Assembly (NCBI GenBank): GCA_035499655.1
Contig: DATJYL010000075.1
Coordinates: forward strand, 1 to 45,754
Reading direction: 5' to 3'
DNA from: Pirellulales bacterium
GTDB lineage: Bacteria > Planctomycetota > Planctomycetia > Pirellulales > JADZDJ01
DNA: 45,754 nt
Each line of letters opens with the position of its first letter. Within the stretch, counting starts at the first letter, position 1. The translations under genes and the position numbers were made by a program. Below the pieces are notes generated by a model, which was not told the DNA's origin, searched no databases, and worked only from the letters and a program-made list of their open reading frames with translations. Shown here in pieces: positions 26,085 to 34,677 of the stretch.

Positions 26085-27125
26085 GTGCGAAGTCTTACAC
26101 CTGGGCGCATCACACTTCGATCGTTCGCCCCCACGGCAATGGTGATTCTGCTGTGGTTCGCTCCTGCCCTTCCTGCAGCCGCGCAATTCGACCAGGGATC
26201 CAGCAGCAACTCGCCCCCAGGCGCCAACGCCCCTAAGACCGATCAATCAGAAACTTCTAAAATTCAATTCGGCGTAAAGGTCAAGGCCATTGGCGGGGCC
26301 TGCCGCGGCATTGTCGCAACCATTCCGGTTCCGCTGGATTGGCCCGAGCAAAAGGTGTCGGTCGACAGCGAAGACATTTCCCCAGGCGTCCACGAAATGA
26401 ATTACCGCACGCTCCAGGGAGGCGCCAAACAAATGATCGTTACCATCCCGGTTTTGAATGCCGGGGAGGAAGCCCATGCCCTGGTAACATTTGAAGTGAC
26501 CCGGTCTTCCGTGTTGCCTCCCGATGATACGTCGGTTTATAAGGAGTGCCCCAAGGACAAGCTGCCCAAAGACGTGCTGCAGTATTTGATGCCTAGCCCC
26601 TACATCGAAAGCACGCATCCCAAAATTGTCGCTCTGGCCAAAGATACGACGGAGGGAAAAACAGATTGGGAAAAGGTCGAAGCCCTGTATGACATCACCC
26701 GCGAAAAAATCAAATACAAAAATGGACCGCTCAAAGGCGCTCTCAAGGGCTTGCTCGATGGCACCGGTGATTGTGAGGAACTAACGTCGCTGTTTGTCGC
26801 GCTCTGCCGGGCCAGCAATATCCCGGCCCGCACCGTGTGGGTGCCCGGGCATTGCTATCCGGAATTTTACTTGGTGGATGGGGCCGGCCAAGGCTACTGG
26901 TTTCCCTGCCAGGCCGCCGGAGCGCGAGCGTTTGGCGGAATTCCGGAACATCGGCCGATTTTGCAAAAAGGAGATAACTTCCACGACCCAGACCGCCCGG
27001 AAAAAAAGCTTCGCTATGTGAGTGAATTTCTTAAAGGCTCCTCCGTTACTCCACATTCCGGCACTGGCGCAAACGCGCCCGTCGGCAGGCCCCAAGTCCA
27101 ATTTCTAGGAGGCGAATCGACTTGA
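26085..27125 (+). CDS. Secreted transglutaminase-like domain protein
   Basis: A 346-residue exported protein. The GTG start at 26085 is chosen because an excellent GGAGG site (26075-26079) precedes it and a signal peptide follows directly (hydrophobic core TAMVILLWFAPALPAAAQ). The open frame extends upstream to the U32 stop, but those residues show no signal or family features. The C-terminal half is a transglutaminase-like cysteine-protease fold, with Cys230 in GTGDCEELTSLFVALCRA and His256 in WVPGHCYPEFYLVDG. The N-terminal half (about 40-150) is probably a beta-sandwich domain. It lies 134 bp after the U32 gene and 220 bp before an ABC exporter. The substrate is unknown; family members include proteases and crosslinking enzymes. 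Confidence 0.85.
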   Translation: MRSLTPGRITLRSFAPTAMVILLWFAPALPAAAQFDQGSSSNSPPGANAPKTDQSETSKIQFGVKVKAIGGACRGIVATIPVPLDWPEQKVSVDSEDISPGVHEMNYRTLQGGAKQMIVTIPVLNAGEEAHALVTFEVTRSSVLPPDDTSVYKECPKDKLPKDVLQYLMPSPYIESTHPKIVALAKDTTEGKTDWEKVEALYDITREKIKYKNGPLKGALKGLLDGTGDCEELTSLFVALCRASNIPARTVWVPGHCYPEFYLVDGAGQGYWFPCQAAGARAFGGIPEHRPILQKGDNFHDPDRPEKKLRYVSEFLKGSSVTPHSGTGANAPVGRPQVQFLGGEST

Positions 27126-27345
27126 GCGGGTTGTCCGCTGCTTGCGATTTTTGCCTTTGCTAGCGTCGCGTGGCCGCTATTGGCTCCACCTCGGCAATTT
27201 GTTAGAACTGCGAACCCTTTGCGGCGGAATGGGCTGGCGATGATAGCATCGGCGTGAGCCAATTCCGCGCGATAAAACCGCGGCGCAGGATGCGCGAAGC
27301 GAACCAAACCTTCTCCCGATTTACTCTGCCACGGATGGCTTTGGT

Positions 27346-29343
27346 ATGAAGAATTTTTATCGCACATTGCGGATGGTGTTTCGCTACAAGTGGACGCTGG
27401 CCGCTTCCACGTTCACTGCCATTATGGTGGCGCTCTTATGGGGTCTCAATATCGGCGGCGCTTATCCGGTAATTGCCGTCGTAACCAGCGGTAAGTCAAT
27501 ACAGGAATGGCTCAAAGCTGAGATCGATACATCGCAACAAAAAATCACCGACTTCAACAAGGAAATTAACAAGCTATGCGCCGACTTAGCCGCAGTTCCT
27601 CCGGAACAGCAAGTACCGTTGAAATCCAAGATTGCCAGCGACCGCAGCGGCGTGAAAGCCGAACAATCGCACCTGGATAATTACCTAAAAATCCAACCGT
27701 ATGCGGAAAAGTTTTTGCCGTCTGACGCATATCTGGCGTTGTTTGTGATCATGATGGTTATTTCGGCGGGCTACATTCTCAAAAACATTTTCCTCGTTTT
27801 CGATTCGGTTTTAGTCGATCGACTCTCAAATTTAGCAACATTGGATTTACGCAAAAAGTTCTACCGCCGGACGTTGCGCATGGATTTAGGCAGTTTTAGC
27901 GATGCCCGCGTCAGCGAGCTTATGACCCGGTTCACGAACGACGTCGGCGCCATCAATGGCGGCATTCAAACGGTCATAGGCAAGGCAATTCGTGAACCGT
28001 TGAAGATGGTGGCGTGCCTCATTGGGGCGGCTTACGTATGTCCGCGGCTATTGGTCATCTCGCTCTTGGTTGCGCCGCTCGCCGGATATTTGATCCGCCG
28101 CTTGTCCAAAACGCTAAAGCGCGCCAACCACAAGGCGCTGCAAGAAACCTCGACTCTATACAACATACTCAGCGAAACGTTTGGCGGCATTAAGGTTGTC
28201 AAAGCTTTTACTATGGAGCGCCAGGAACGGCTCCGGTTTCACCAAAACTGCAAACAATACTATCGCAAATCGATGAGAATTTCGTGGCTCGATGCGCTAA
28301 TTCACCCAGTGACGGAATTAGCCGGCATCACGATGATTTGCCTCACGATTTTGGCCGGCACCTATTTGATCATTAAGAACGAAACACACCTGCTCGGAAT
28401 TAAAATTTGCGACCGGCCGCTGGAATTCGCTGAATTGGCTTTATTCTATGCCATGTTGGCTGGATCAATCGATCCGGCCCGCCGCTTGTCCGACGTTTTC
28501 AACGGCATTCAGCGCGCCTTTGCCGCTTCAGACCGAGTGTATGAATTGCTCGATCGTGAACCCACCGTGCGCGACCCCGTGAAGCCGCGTGTATTGGCTC
28601 GTCACCATCGGCATATCGTTTTCGACAATGTGAATTTTAGTTATCTCGCCGACCAACCCGTGCTCTGCAATCTTAATCTGCGCATCCCGTACGGCGAAAC
28701 TTTAGCAATTGTCGGAGCTAACGGATCCGGCAAAACCACCATGGCCAATTTGATTCCGCGGTTTTATGATCCCACTAGCGGATCGATCCGTATCGACGAT
28801 GTCGATTTGCGCGAGGTCCGCATGCGCGATTTACGCGGCCAAATCGGTTTGGTCACACAGGAGCCGTTCTTATTTGATGATACCGTATTCAACAACATCC
28901 GCTATGGTTCACCGCAGGCCACCAAGCAACAAGTTATCGAGGCGGCCCGCAAGGCCTACGCCCATCGGTTTATCGAAGAGCTATTGGAAAATGGCTACGA
29001 TACCAATGTGGGGCAATTGGGGGGACGCCTTTCTGGCGGTCAGCGACAACGCATTTCAATCGCTCGGGCTATATTGCGCGACCCGCCGATTCTCATTCTC
29101 GACGAAGCCACGAGCCAAATCGACTTGGAAAGCGAGCAACTGATCCACAAGGTTCTGGAGCAATTTGTGCGCGGGCGGACAGCCATCATCATTACGCACC
29201 GCTTGCAAACACTTGATTTGGCTGACCGTGTGTTAGTTCTCGACCAAGGCCACATCGCCGATTTAGGCGCCCACGACGAATTGATGGGCCGCTGCGAACT
29301 TTACCGCCGCCTGTACCAAATCCACCTCCGCGAATCAGCTTAG
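27346..29343 (+). CDS. MsbA/multidrug-type ABC exporter with periplasmic coiled-coil loop
   Basis: A 665-residue half-transporter with a fused membrane and ATPase domain, acting as a homodimer or with an unseen partner. TM1 is at about 17-42. A polar, predicted coiled-coil stretch at about 50-125 then sits in the first external loop, which is normally only a few residues long in MsbA-type exporters. Five more helices follow. The ATPase has Walker A GANGSGKTT, Q-loop LVTQEPFLFDD, signature LSGGQRQRISIARAI, Walker B LILDEATSQID and switch His ITHRLQT. The ATG at 27346 gives a natural start. Substrates may be lipids, peptides or drugs; nothing nearby decides this. The extended loop is the distinctive feature. 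Confidence 0.9.
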   Translation: MKNFYRTLRMVFRYKWTLAASTFTAIMVALLWGLNIGGAYPVIAVVTSGKSIQEWLKAEIDTSQQKITDFNKEINKLCADLAAVPPEQQVPLKSKIASDRSGVKAEQSHLDNYLKIQPYAEKFLPSDAYLALFVIMMVISAGYILKNIFLVFDSVLVDRLSNLATLDLRKKFYRRTLRMDLGSFSDARVSELMTRFTNDVGAINGGIQTVIGKAIREPLKMVACLIGAAYVCPRLLVISLLVAPLAGYLIRRLSKTLKRANHKALQETSTLYNILSETFGGIKVVKAFTMERQERLRFHQNCKQYYRKSMRISWLDALIHPVTELAGITMICLTILAGTYLIIKNETHLLGIKICDRPLEFAELALFYAMLAGSIDPARRLSDVFNGIQRAFAASDRVYELLDREPTVRDPVKPRVLARHHRHIVFDNVNFSYLADQPVLCNLNLRIPYGETLAIVGANGSGKTTMANLIPRFYDPTSGSIRIDDVDLREVRMRDLRGQIGLVTQEPFLFDDTVFNNIRYGSPQATKQQVIEAARKAYAHRFIEELLENGYDTNVGQLGGRLSGGQRQRISIARAILRDPPILILDEATSQIDLESEQLIHKVLEQFVRGRTAIIITHRLQTLDLADRVLVLDQGHIADLGAHDELMGRCELYRRLYQIHLRESA

Positions 29344-29586
29344 GCCCGCAATAGGGGTCTACCTCAGCACCATTCCCGGTCAAGGGCTCTCGCCAGATTC
29401 GCCTTCATTCCTGCAACTTGACCATCCCTCTCCTCGGCGGATAAATTTATCTAATGGCAGAGGATTGCTCCCGGGCGTGCGGATGAAGCCCAGGCAACGA
29501 GCTGCCGTGGGGTCTTTCGTCGAATTGGGCCAGTGACCGACGTCGCAACGTGCAGGCTGCGGCAGGCTCACGGGAAGGGATTTCGT

Positions 29587-30711
29587 ATGCCGCCTCTGGT
29601 GATTGATGTTCGCAGCGCTGAAGATACGCGCGATTGCATTCATCGCGCCGTACAAGCCTTGGCAGAAGGCAAGCTGGTGGCCTTTCCCACCGAAACCGTA
29701 TATGCGCTGGCTACAAGTGCCTTGAACGAAGCTGCGGTAGGCCGCATGTTGAAAACCAAGCGCCGTCCCGCTGGACAGCCCCCCCTGACCTTGGGTATTA
29801 AAAGCGCCGACGAAGCGCTCGATTACGTGCCTCAAATGACGCCGCTGGGCCAACGCCTGGCCCGTCGCTGTTGGCCAGGACCGGTCACCATTGTCTGCGC
29901 TAATCACAATCCAGAAAGCTTGCTCAACCGATTGCCCGAAGGGGTTCGAAAAGCCGTTACTCCCACCGGAACTGTTGGCTTACGTGTGCCGGGTCACAAA
30001 CTTTTTCTCGACACGATGAAACTGATTGTCGGGCCTGTGGCGCTCTCCAGCGCCAACCGGGCGGGTCAACCCGATCCGCTGACTGCGCAGGAAGTCGTAG
30101 CTGGCCTGGGAGACGACGTGGCGTTGGTGCTCGACGATGGTCGCACGCGCTTCGGGCAGTCTTCTTCCGTGATCAAAATCGGCGATCGCGGCTTCGAAGT
30201 CATCCGTGGCGGTGTTGTTTCGGAACAAACACTTTCACGACTGGCCTGCTTCAGCATTGTGTTTGTTTGCACGGGCAATACGTGCCGCAGCCCGATGGCC
30301 GAGGCACTTTGCCGCAACATGCTTGCCGCTCGGCTGCATTGTTCCCCTGATGAACTGCAAGACCGGGGCGTCACGATTTCGTCGGCAGGCATTTCGGCCA
30401 CCATGGGCGGTCGGCCCAGTCCGGAGGCCGTGGCCGTGTTGTCTGAAATCGGCGTCGATTTGTCACATCACGAAAGCCAGCCGTTGGCCGAGCAATTGGT
30501 GCGGCATGCCGACATCATTTGGACTATGACCCGCGGCCATCGCCAGGCCATTTTATCACAGTGGCCTGAAGCGGGTAGCCGCGTACACCTGCTCAGCATG
30601 GATGGGCAAGACATTCCCGATCCGATCGGTTGCTCCGAGGAGCAATATCGACGCTGCGCGGAGCAGATCAAGGCCGAGTTAGATTCGCGGTTAAAAGACT
30701 TGGAGCTGTAA
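29587..30711 (+). CDS. Sua5/YrdC-type protein fused to low-molecular-weight phosphatase (YwlE-like)
   Basis: A 374-residue fusion. The start ATG at 29587 follows an AAGGGA site. Residues 1-215 form a Sua5/YciO/YrdC domain, which makes threonylcarbamoyl-AMP for tRNA t6A, with VAFPTETVYAL, a KRRP segment and SSANRAGQP. Residues 222-374 form a low-molecular-weight phosphatase with P-loop CTGNTCRS (C228-S235) and the acid loop DIPDP (D345). Thr232 within the P-loop corresponds to the Thr that makes Bacillus YwlE an arginine phosphatase; tyrosine phosphatases usually have Ile there. The stop codon touches the rpiB start. In Bacillus the separate genes ywlC (Sua5), ywlE and ywlF (rpiB) lie together in the same order, so this is a fused version of that cluster. 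Confidence 0.92.
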   Translation: MPPLVIDVRSAEDTRDCIHRAVQALAEGKLVAFPTETVYALATSALNEAAVGRMLKTKRRPAGQPPLTLGIKSADEALDYVPQMTPLGQRLARRCWPGPVTIVCANHNPESLLNRLPEGVRKAVTPTGTVGLRVPGHKLFLDTMKLIVGPVALSSANRAGQPDPLTAQEVVAGLGDDVALVLDDGRTRFGQSSSVIKIGDRGFEVIRGGVVSEQTLSRLACFSIVFVCTGNTCRSPMAEALCRNMLAARLHCSPDELQDRGVTISSAGISATMGGRPSPEAVAVLSEIGVDLSHHESQPLAEQLVRHADIIWTMTRGHRQAILSQWPEAGSRVHLLSMDGQDIPDPIGCSEEQYRRCAEQIKAELDSRLKDLEL

Positions 30712-31167
30712 ATGAAAATTGCAATTGGCTGCGACCACCGCGGTTTCGAAGTCAAAATCAAGCTTATCGAAATGGTGGCCAAGCTCGGTCACGAGGTGAC
30801 CGACGTCGGGTCGTATAACGCCGAAAGTTGCGATTACCCCGATTTGGCCGCCGCCGTCGGCCGCAAGGTGAGTTCCGGCGAAGTGGATCGCGGCATTCTG
30901 CTGTGCGGCAGCGGGATTGGAATGTGCATTGCCGCCAACAAAATTCCCGGCGTGCGGGCCGCCCCCTGCTATGACGATTTAACCGCCGAAATGAGCCGCC
31001 GGCACAACGATTTGAATGTGCTCTGTTTGTCGGCCGACATGCTCGGCGAACGGCTCATTGACCGGCTCGTGGAAGTTTGGCTTAATACTCCATTTGAAGG
31101 GGGTCGCCATAGCCGGCGGCTGGAAAAAATCACGGCTTTAGAGCACAGTTCAATCACGGCTCCTTAA
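30712..31167 (+). CDS. rpiB: Ribose-5-phosphate isomerase B
   Basis: A 151-residue RpiB/LacAB-family sugar-phosphate isomerase that interconverts ribose 5-phosphate and ribulose 5-phosphate. Family motifs are complete: IAIGCDHRGFE (His and Arg binding the phosphate), CDYPDLA, LCGSGIGMCIAANKIPGVRAA (anion hole and catalytic loop) and SRRHNDLNVLCLSA. The ATG directly abuts the stop of the preceding fusion gene (TAAATG), so translation is probably coupled. The C-terminus ends with the typical TPFEGGRHSRRLEKI. No unusual residues were seen. The following gene is about 100 bp away and may be separately expressed. Confidence 0.96.
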   Translation: MKIAIGCDHRGFEVKIKLIEMVAKLGHEVTDVGSYNAESCDYPDLAAAVGRKVSSGEVDRGILLCGSGIGMCIAANKIPGVRAAPCYDDLTAEMSRRHNDLNVLCLSADMLGERLIDRLVEVWLNTPFEGGRHSRRLEKITALEHSSITAP

Positions 31168-31265
31168 CCAACCTGCTTGCCATCCGGGCATCCATTTGGT
31201 TATCTTAAAGCGTGATTGCTGTCACTCGGCTGGCGATCTCATCTATCTTTCCTCGAGGGCTTGTC

Positions 31266-32369
31266 ATGAGTTCTGCTTCGCACACACCTTCTCAGCCGTC
31301 GTCGTTTTCGTTTGCACGTGTCGTAACATTGTTGGCGCTAGCCGTGTTGACTATTGGCATCGTGTACGTCGTTAAATCTCGGGAATGGGAACAGGCGGCG
31401 CGCGAGAAAGAGCCGACCATGCTGGCCCAAATGGGTTTCGGTCCGTCCACGCCGATGCAGCTCGATCCGCAGTACACCGACGCCGACGGCGATTTGGTGG
31501 CCGACCCGCCGAAAGATCCAGCCAAGCTTGTCAATCCGGATAAAATCGAGTTTTCGTTCGTCGGTTCAGACACGGCCGACGAAGAACGCTCCAACTGGAA
31601 AGATTTTGCCGATTTTCTGTCGAAGAAGATTGGCAAACCTGTGGAGGTGGTCGCGTTTAAAAATCGAGAAGACGAAATGCAAGCCATGCGCGACGGCAAG
31701 CTACATGTGGCTGGTTTCAATACCGGTAACGTGCAGTTGGCGGTAAACACGTGTGGATTTGTGCCGGTTTGTGCGCCTGGACGTGATGATGGCAGCATCG
31801 CCAATTACACTTCTCAAATTATCGTGCCAGTGGGAAGTTCACTGCATGTGCTGCAAGATCTCAAGGGGAAAACCGTCACATTTACCGACCGCACTTCCAA
31901 CGCCGGTTACAAGGCGGCGCTCATCTTGCTCAAGGATCGAGATCTTCTTCCCCAGCGCGATTACAATTGCCGCTTTTCTATGTCCTATCAAAAGTCCATC
32001 GACGGCGTATCCAATGGTCAGTACCAGGCCGCGGCCATCGCCAGCGATATGCTGCAGCGGGCCGTCGCCAGCGGCGCCGCCGATTTGGCCAAGCTGCAAG
32101 TCATCGACCAATCCAAGCCGTTTCCTCCGGCTACACTGGGTTACATTTACAACTTGTCGCCGGAATTGGCCAAAAACATTCGCGACGCAATGCTGGATTT
32201 CCCCTGGGCCGGCTCTGGATTAGAGAAAGAGTTCGCCGGCACAAGGGCTACCAAATTTGTGCCCGTTTCATATAAAAACGATTTCGAGTGGGCCCGAATT
32301 GTGGCCGAGGCGGTCCGCGATCCCCCCGACGCCGCCATTGAAAAAGATTCTGTCAGCCAGTCGCCATAA
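31266..32369 (+). CDS. Membrane-anchored PhnD-like substrate-binding protein
   Basis: A 367-residue periplasmic binding protein of the phosphate/phosphite/phosphonate PhnD type. The ATG at 31266 follows a GAGGG site. An uncleaved-looking hydrophobic segment (about 19-35), without a lipobox Cys, suggests anchoring by a helix. A short acidic stretch, YTDADGDLVADPP, resembles a calcium-binding loop. The binding fold follows: IEFSFVGSDTADEE, the central VTFTDRTSNAGYKAA ligand-binding Ser/Thr loop and SMSYQKSIDGVSNGQYQAA. No permease (PhnE) or ATPase (PhnC) gene is adjacent, so it is an orphan component here. Phosphonate or phosphite uptake, or a sensor role, are both possible. It precedes lhgO tail to tail. 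Confidence 0.87.
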   Translation: MSSASHTPSQPSSFSFARVVTLLALAVLTIGIVYVVKSREWEQAAREKEPTMLAQMGFGPSTPMQLDPQYTDADGDLVADPPKDPAKLVNPDKIEFSFVGSDTADEERSNWKDFADFLSKKIGKPVEVVAFKNREDEMQAMRDGKLHVAGFNTGNVQLAVNTCGFVPVCAPGRDDGSIANYTSQIIVPVGSSLHVLQDLKGKTVTFTDRTSNAGYKAALILLKDRDLLPQRDYNCRFSMSYQKSIDGVSNGQYQAAAIASDMLQRAVASGAADLAKLQVIDQSKPFPPATLGYIYNLSPELAKNIRDAMLDFPWAGSGLEKEFAGTRATKFVPVSYKNDFEWARIVAEAVRDPPDAAIEKDSVSQSP

Positions 32370-32377
32370 GCTGCAAA

Positions 32378-32396
32378 AGTCTCTTTGAGACTCTTT
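32378..32396. terminator. Small hairpin between converging genes
   Basis: AGTCTC (32378-32383) pairs with GAGACT (32387-32392) across a 3-nt loop, followed by CTTTGATATTTA. It lies just after the PhnD-like gene and before the lhgO end. It is short and its T-run is weak. Confidence 0.4.
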
Positions 32397-32427
32397 GATA
32401 TTTATAGCTAAAGCGTAGAACTTGGCT

Positions 32428-33627
32428 CTACGTCCAGCGTGCGGCCAGCTTCTCCGCAATGATCCTTCCGATATTTAGCGAGGCCGTGGCCGCTGGCGAC
32501 GGCGCGTTGCACACGTTCACCACACACTGGGTTTCCAAAATCAAAAAATCGTCCAGCATCACGCCGTCGGGGGCCACGGCCTGGGCTCGGACGCCGCTGG
32601 GCGCCGCTTCTAAATGCTCCGCCTGAATGGCCGGCACCAACCGCTGCAGTGCCCGTACAAACGCGCGCTTGCTAAAGCTCCGCCACATTTCCCCCATGCC
32701 GGTGCGCCAGTATTTGGCGGCCATTTTCAAAAATCCGGAATATGTCAACGTCTCGGCCAAATCGCGCAGCGAAATGTCGCGCTTGCGGTAGCCTTCCCGA
32801 GCAAAAGCCAACACGGCGTTCGGCCCGCACTCCACGCCCCCATGGATCATCCGCGTAAAGTGCACCCCCAGGAACGGAAAATTCGGGTCGGGTACCGGAT
32901 AAATTAAATTACGGCACAGCAAGTGAGCCTCCGGCTTTAATTCAAAATACTCGCCCCGAAATGGAATAATTTTCGGATCGACGTGCTGCCCACTTAGCTT
33001 GGCCACGCGGTCAGATTGCAAACCGGCGCACGTCACTACCCATTGGGCTTGGAACTCGCCCGCGGTGCTCTCCACCACCATACTCTCGCTGCTGGTGTGC
33101 ATCGCTTTCACTCGCGCGCTGCACACAATTTGCCCGCCCGCTTGGCTGATGCATTGTGCTAGCCGTTGGCATACCGCTGAGTAATCGACAATCCCCGCCT
33201 CCGGAACATGAATCGCTTGGATGCCTGCCGTATGCGGCTCCAATTCCGTCAACCGGGCGCGGTCGATCATCTCGCACCGTACGCCATTGGCTTGTCCTCG
33301 CTCGTAGATTCTATTCAATGCGGGCAATTCACGATCATCCAGTGCCACAATCACTTTACCGCAAATTTCGAAGGGAATTCCTTCTGCCTCGCAGAATTGC
33401 TCCATCGCGGCTTTGCCCGCGCGGCAATTCAGCGCTCGCAAGCTTCCCGGTCGATAATAAATTCCCGAATGTAACACGCCAGAGTTATGGCCTGTTTGAT
33501 GTTGCGCCAACTGCAGCTCTTTTTCCAACAGCGTAACTCGGCGATCGGGATATTCGCGCGTCAAATGATAGGCGGTGGCCAATCCCACGATGCCTCCGCC
33601 CACAATTAATACGTCGCTGGTGTGCAT
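32428..33627 (-). CDS. lhgO: L-2-hydroxyglutarate oxidase
   Basis: A 399-residue FAD-dependent oxidoreductase of the LhgO (YgaF) family, which oxidises L-2-hydroxyglutarate to 2-oxoglutarate and passes electrons to the respiratory chain. The N-terminal dinucleotide-binding motif [18 protein letters not shown] is followed by [16 protein letters not shown], the hallmark of the family. The motifs [36 protein letters not shown] and [15 protein letters not shown] complete the DAO-type fold. The length is typical. It stands alone, with its 3' end facing the PhnD-like gene. By producing 2-oxoglutarate it touches the nitrogen signal read by PII, but that link is only biochemical. Confidence 0.93.
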   Translation of the reverse strand: MHTSDVLIVGGGIVGLATAYHLTREYPDRRVTLLEKELQLAQHQTGHNSGVLHSGIYYRPGSLRALNCRAGKAAMEQFCEAEGIPFEICGKVIVALDDRELPALNRIYERGQANGVRCEMIDRARLTELEPHTAGIQAIHVPEAGIVDYSAVCQRLAQCISQAGGQIVCSARVKAMHTSSESMVVESTAGEFQAQWVVTCAGLQSDRVAKLSGQHVDPKIIPFRGEYFELKPEAHLLCRNLIYPVPDPNFPFLGVHFTRMIHGGVECGPNAVLAFAREGYRKRDISLRDLAETLTYSGFLKMAAKYWRTGMGEMWRSFSKRAFVRALQRLVPAIQAEHLEAAPSGVRAQAVAPDGVMLDDFLILETQCVVNVCNAPSPAATASLNIGRIIAEKLAARWT

Positions 33628-34086
33628 TTAAATTCAGAACTGCGTGGGCAGTTGATGTGATGCAACTAAGAAAATGACAAACGGGAATACGGCACTTGCG
33701 TGGCCTGCCAAAAGGCGGTATCAGCGAGCAAATTATTTATTGGTCCTTAGGCTTCTGCTCGGCCGAATTGGAAAGTTTAACGGTTAGGTGAACTCTGCGG
33801 CCGCAGTCTCACGGTCGTGCCGAATGTATAAACACGCTATCAAACAAAAATCGCCAGATTCTCTTCCATTCTAGTTGCAGGATTGCAAAGCGTAATTAAA
33901 TTCGAGATTTAGGACCAGGGTACGACCCACGTTCAGGCCGCCGATGCGCTGCCGCATCCCCAACCTGTCCGCGGATGGTTTCGCAATCCGTCCGGCCCGG
34001 TCTGCACTTGAAACCGTGAAGCAGCCCTTCGGAGAACCGCCTCCGCGGGAACCGATTCCATCATTTCCTCGAAAGCTTGCCACCTT
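33628..34086. other. Intergenic region between lhgO and a hypothetical gene
   Basis: The 459 bp contain no convincing gene, tRNA or promoter that I can name. A short palindrome, CTGCGGCCGCAG, lies near 33798-33809, and an A/T-rich part at about 33820-33910 may hold promoters for the divergent genes. The open frames crossing it are short and without family features. Confidence 0.5.
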
Positions 34087-34656
34087 ATGTCGTCGGTTCA
34101 TCAACCCAATTCGGATGAAGTGGACCATTTGTTGCGCAACGCCCAATTGCGTGACGAGCTGGAGCCGTATCTCGACGAGGCGGTGCTGAGCTTGAATCAA
34201 GAGCAAGTTCCCACGCCGGTCGAAAACGAATTCCTGGCCTCGATGCTGGCTTGGGAAAAAGCTCCGATCCTCCCCATCTGCCAATGGTTCACTCCTGCGC
34301 TGGCCCCACCCGCGCCAGATAAACTCGACGACGAGCAATTGCACACCGCCCTGTACGACGTCATCCACAAGCTGTTCGACAAGCGCGTGGTTCTCGATTT
34401 CACCGATCATCTCACGGACCGTGAGTTATATTGCCTCATCTGGCGCAACATTCTTCCTTCGCCGGAAAAGAAAATCGACAACTCCTCCACGTATCTCCAC
34501 TGGGATTGTTCGGACGCCAGCGGCGATGCGCTATTATGGCTCCGCTATTACGCCACGGCCGAGGAGCGCGCGCAGTGGGCTGAAGATTTTGGCAATGAAT
34601 TGCCCCCGCACGAAGAGCCGCCTTATCGCCGCGACCTGCCCCGCGCCGCGTTCTAA
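34087..34656 (+). CDS. Hypothetical acidic protein
   Basis: A 189-residue soluble protein without a signal peptide or membrane segment. I do not recognise the family. It is acidic and Trp/Leu-rich, with helical segments such as EVDHLLRNAQLRDELEPYLD and a well-structured central part (HTALYDVIHKLFDKRVVLDF, then TDRELYCLIWRNILP). A Pro-rich linker lies at about residues 70-76. The coding call rests on length, composition and regular codon use, and the ATG at 34087 is the natural start. It converges with an MFS gene 21 bp downstream. A weak hairpin (CAGCAAC/GTTGCTG at 34664-34687) between the two ends may help terminate both. Confidence 0.75.
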   Translation: MSSVHQPNSDEVDHLLRNAQLRDELEPYLDEAVLSLNQEQVPTPVENEFLASMLAWEKAPILPICQWFTPALAPPAPDKLDDEQLHTALYDVIHKLFDKRVVLDFTDHLTDRELYCLIWRNILPSPEKKIDNSSTYLHWDCSDASGDALLWLRYYATAEERAQWAEDFGNELPPHEEPPYRRDLPRAAF

Positions 34657-34677
34657 ACGTTCCCAGCAACACGCGTT

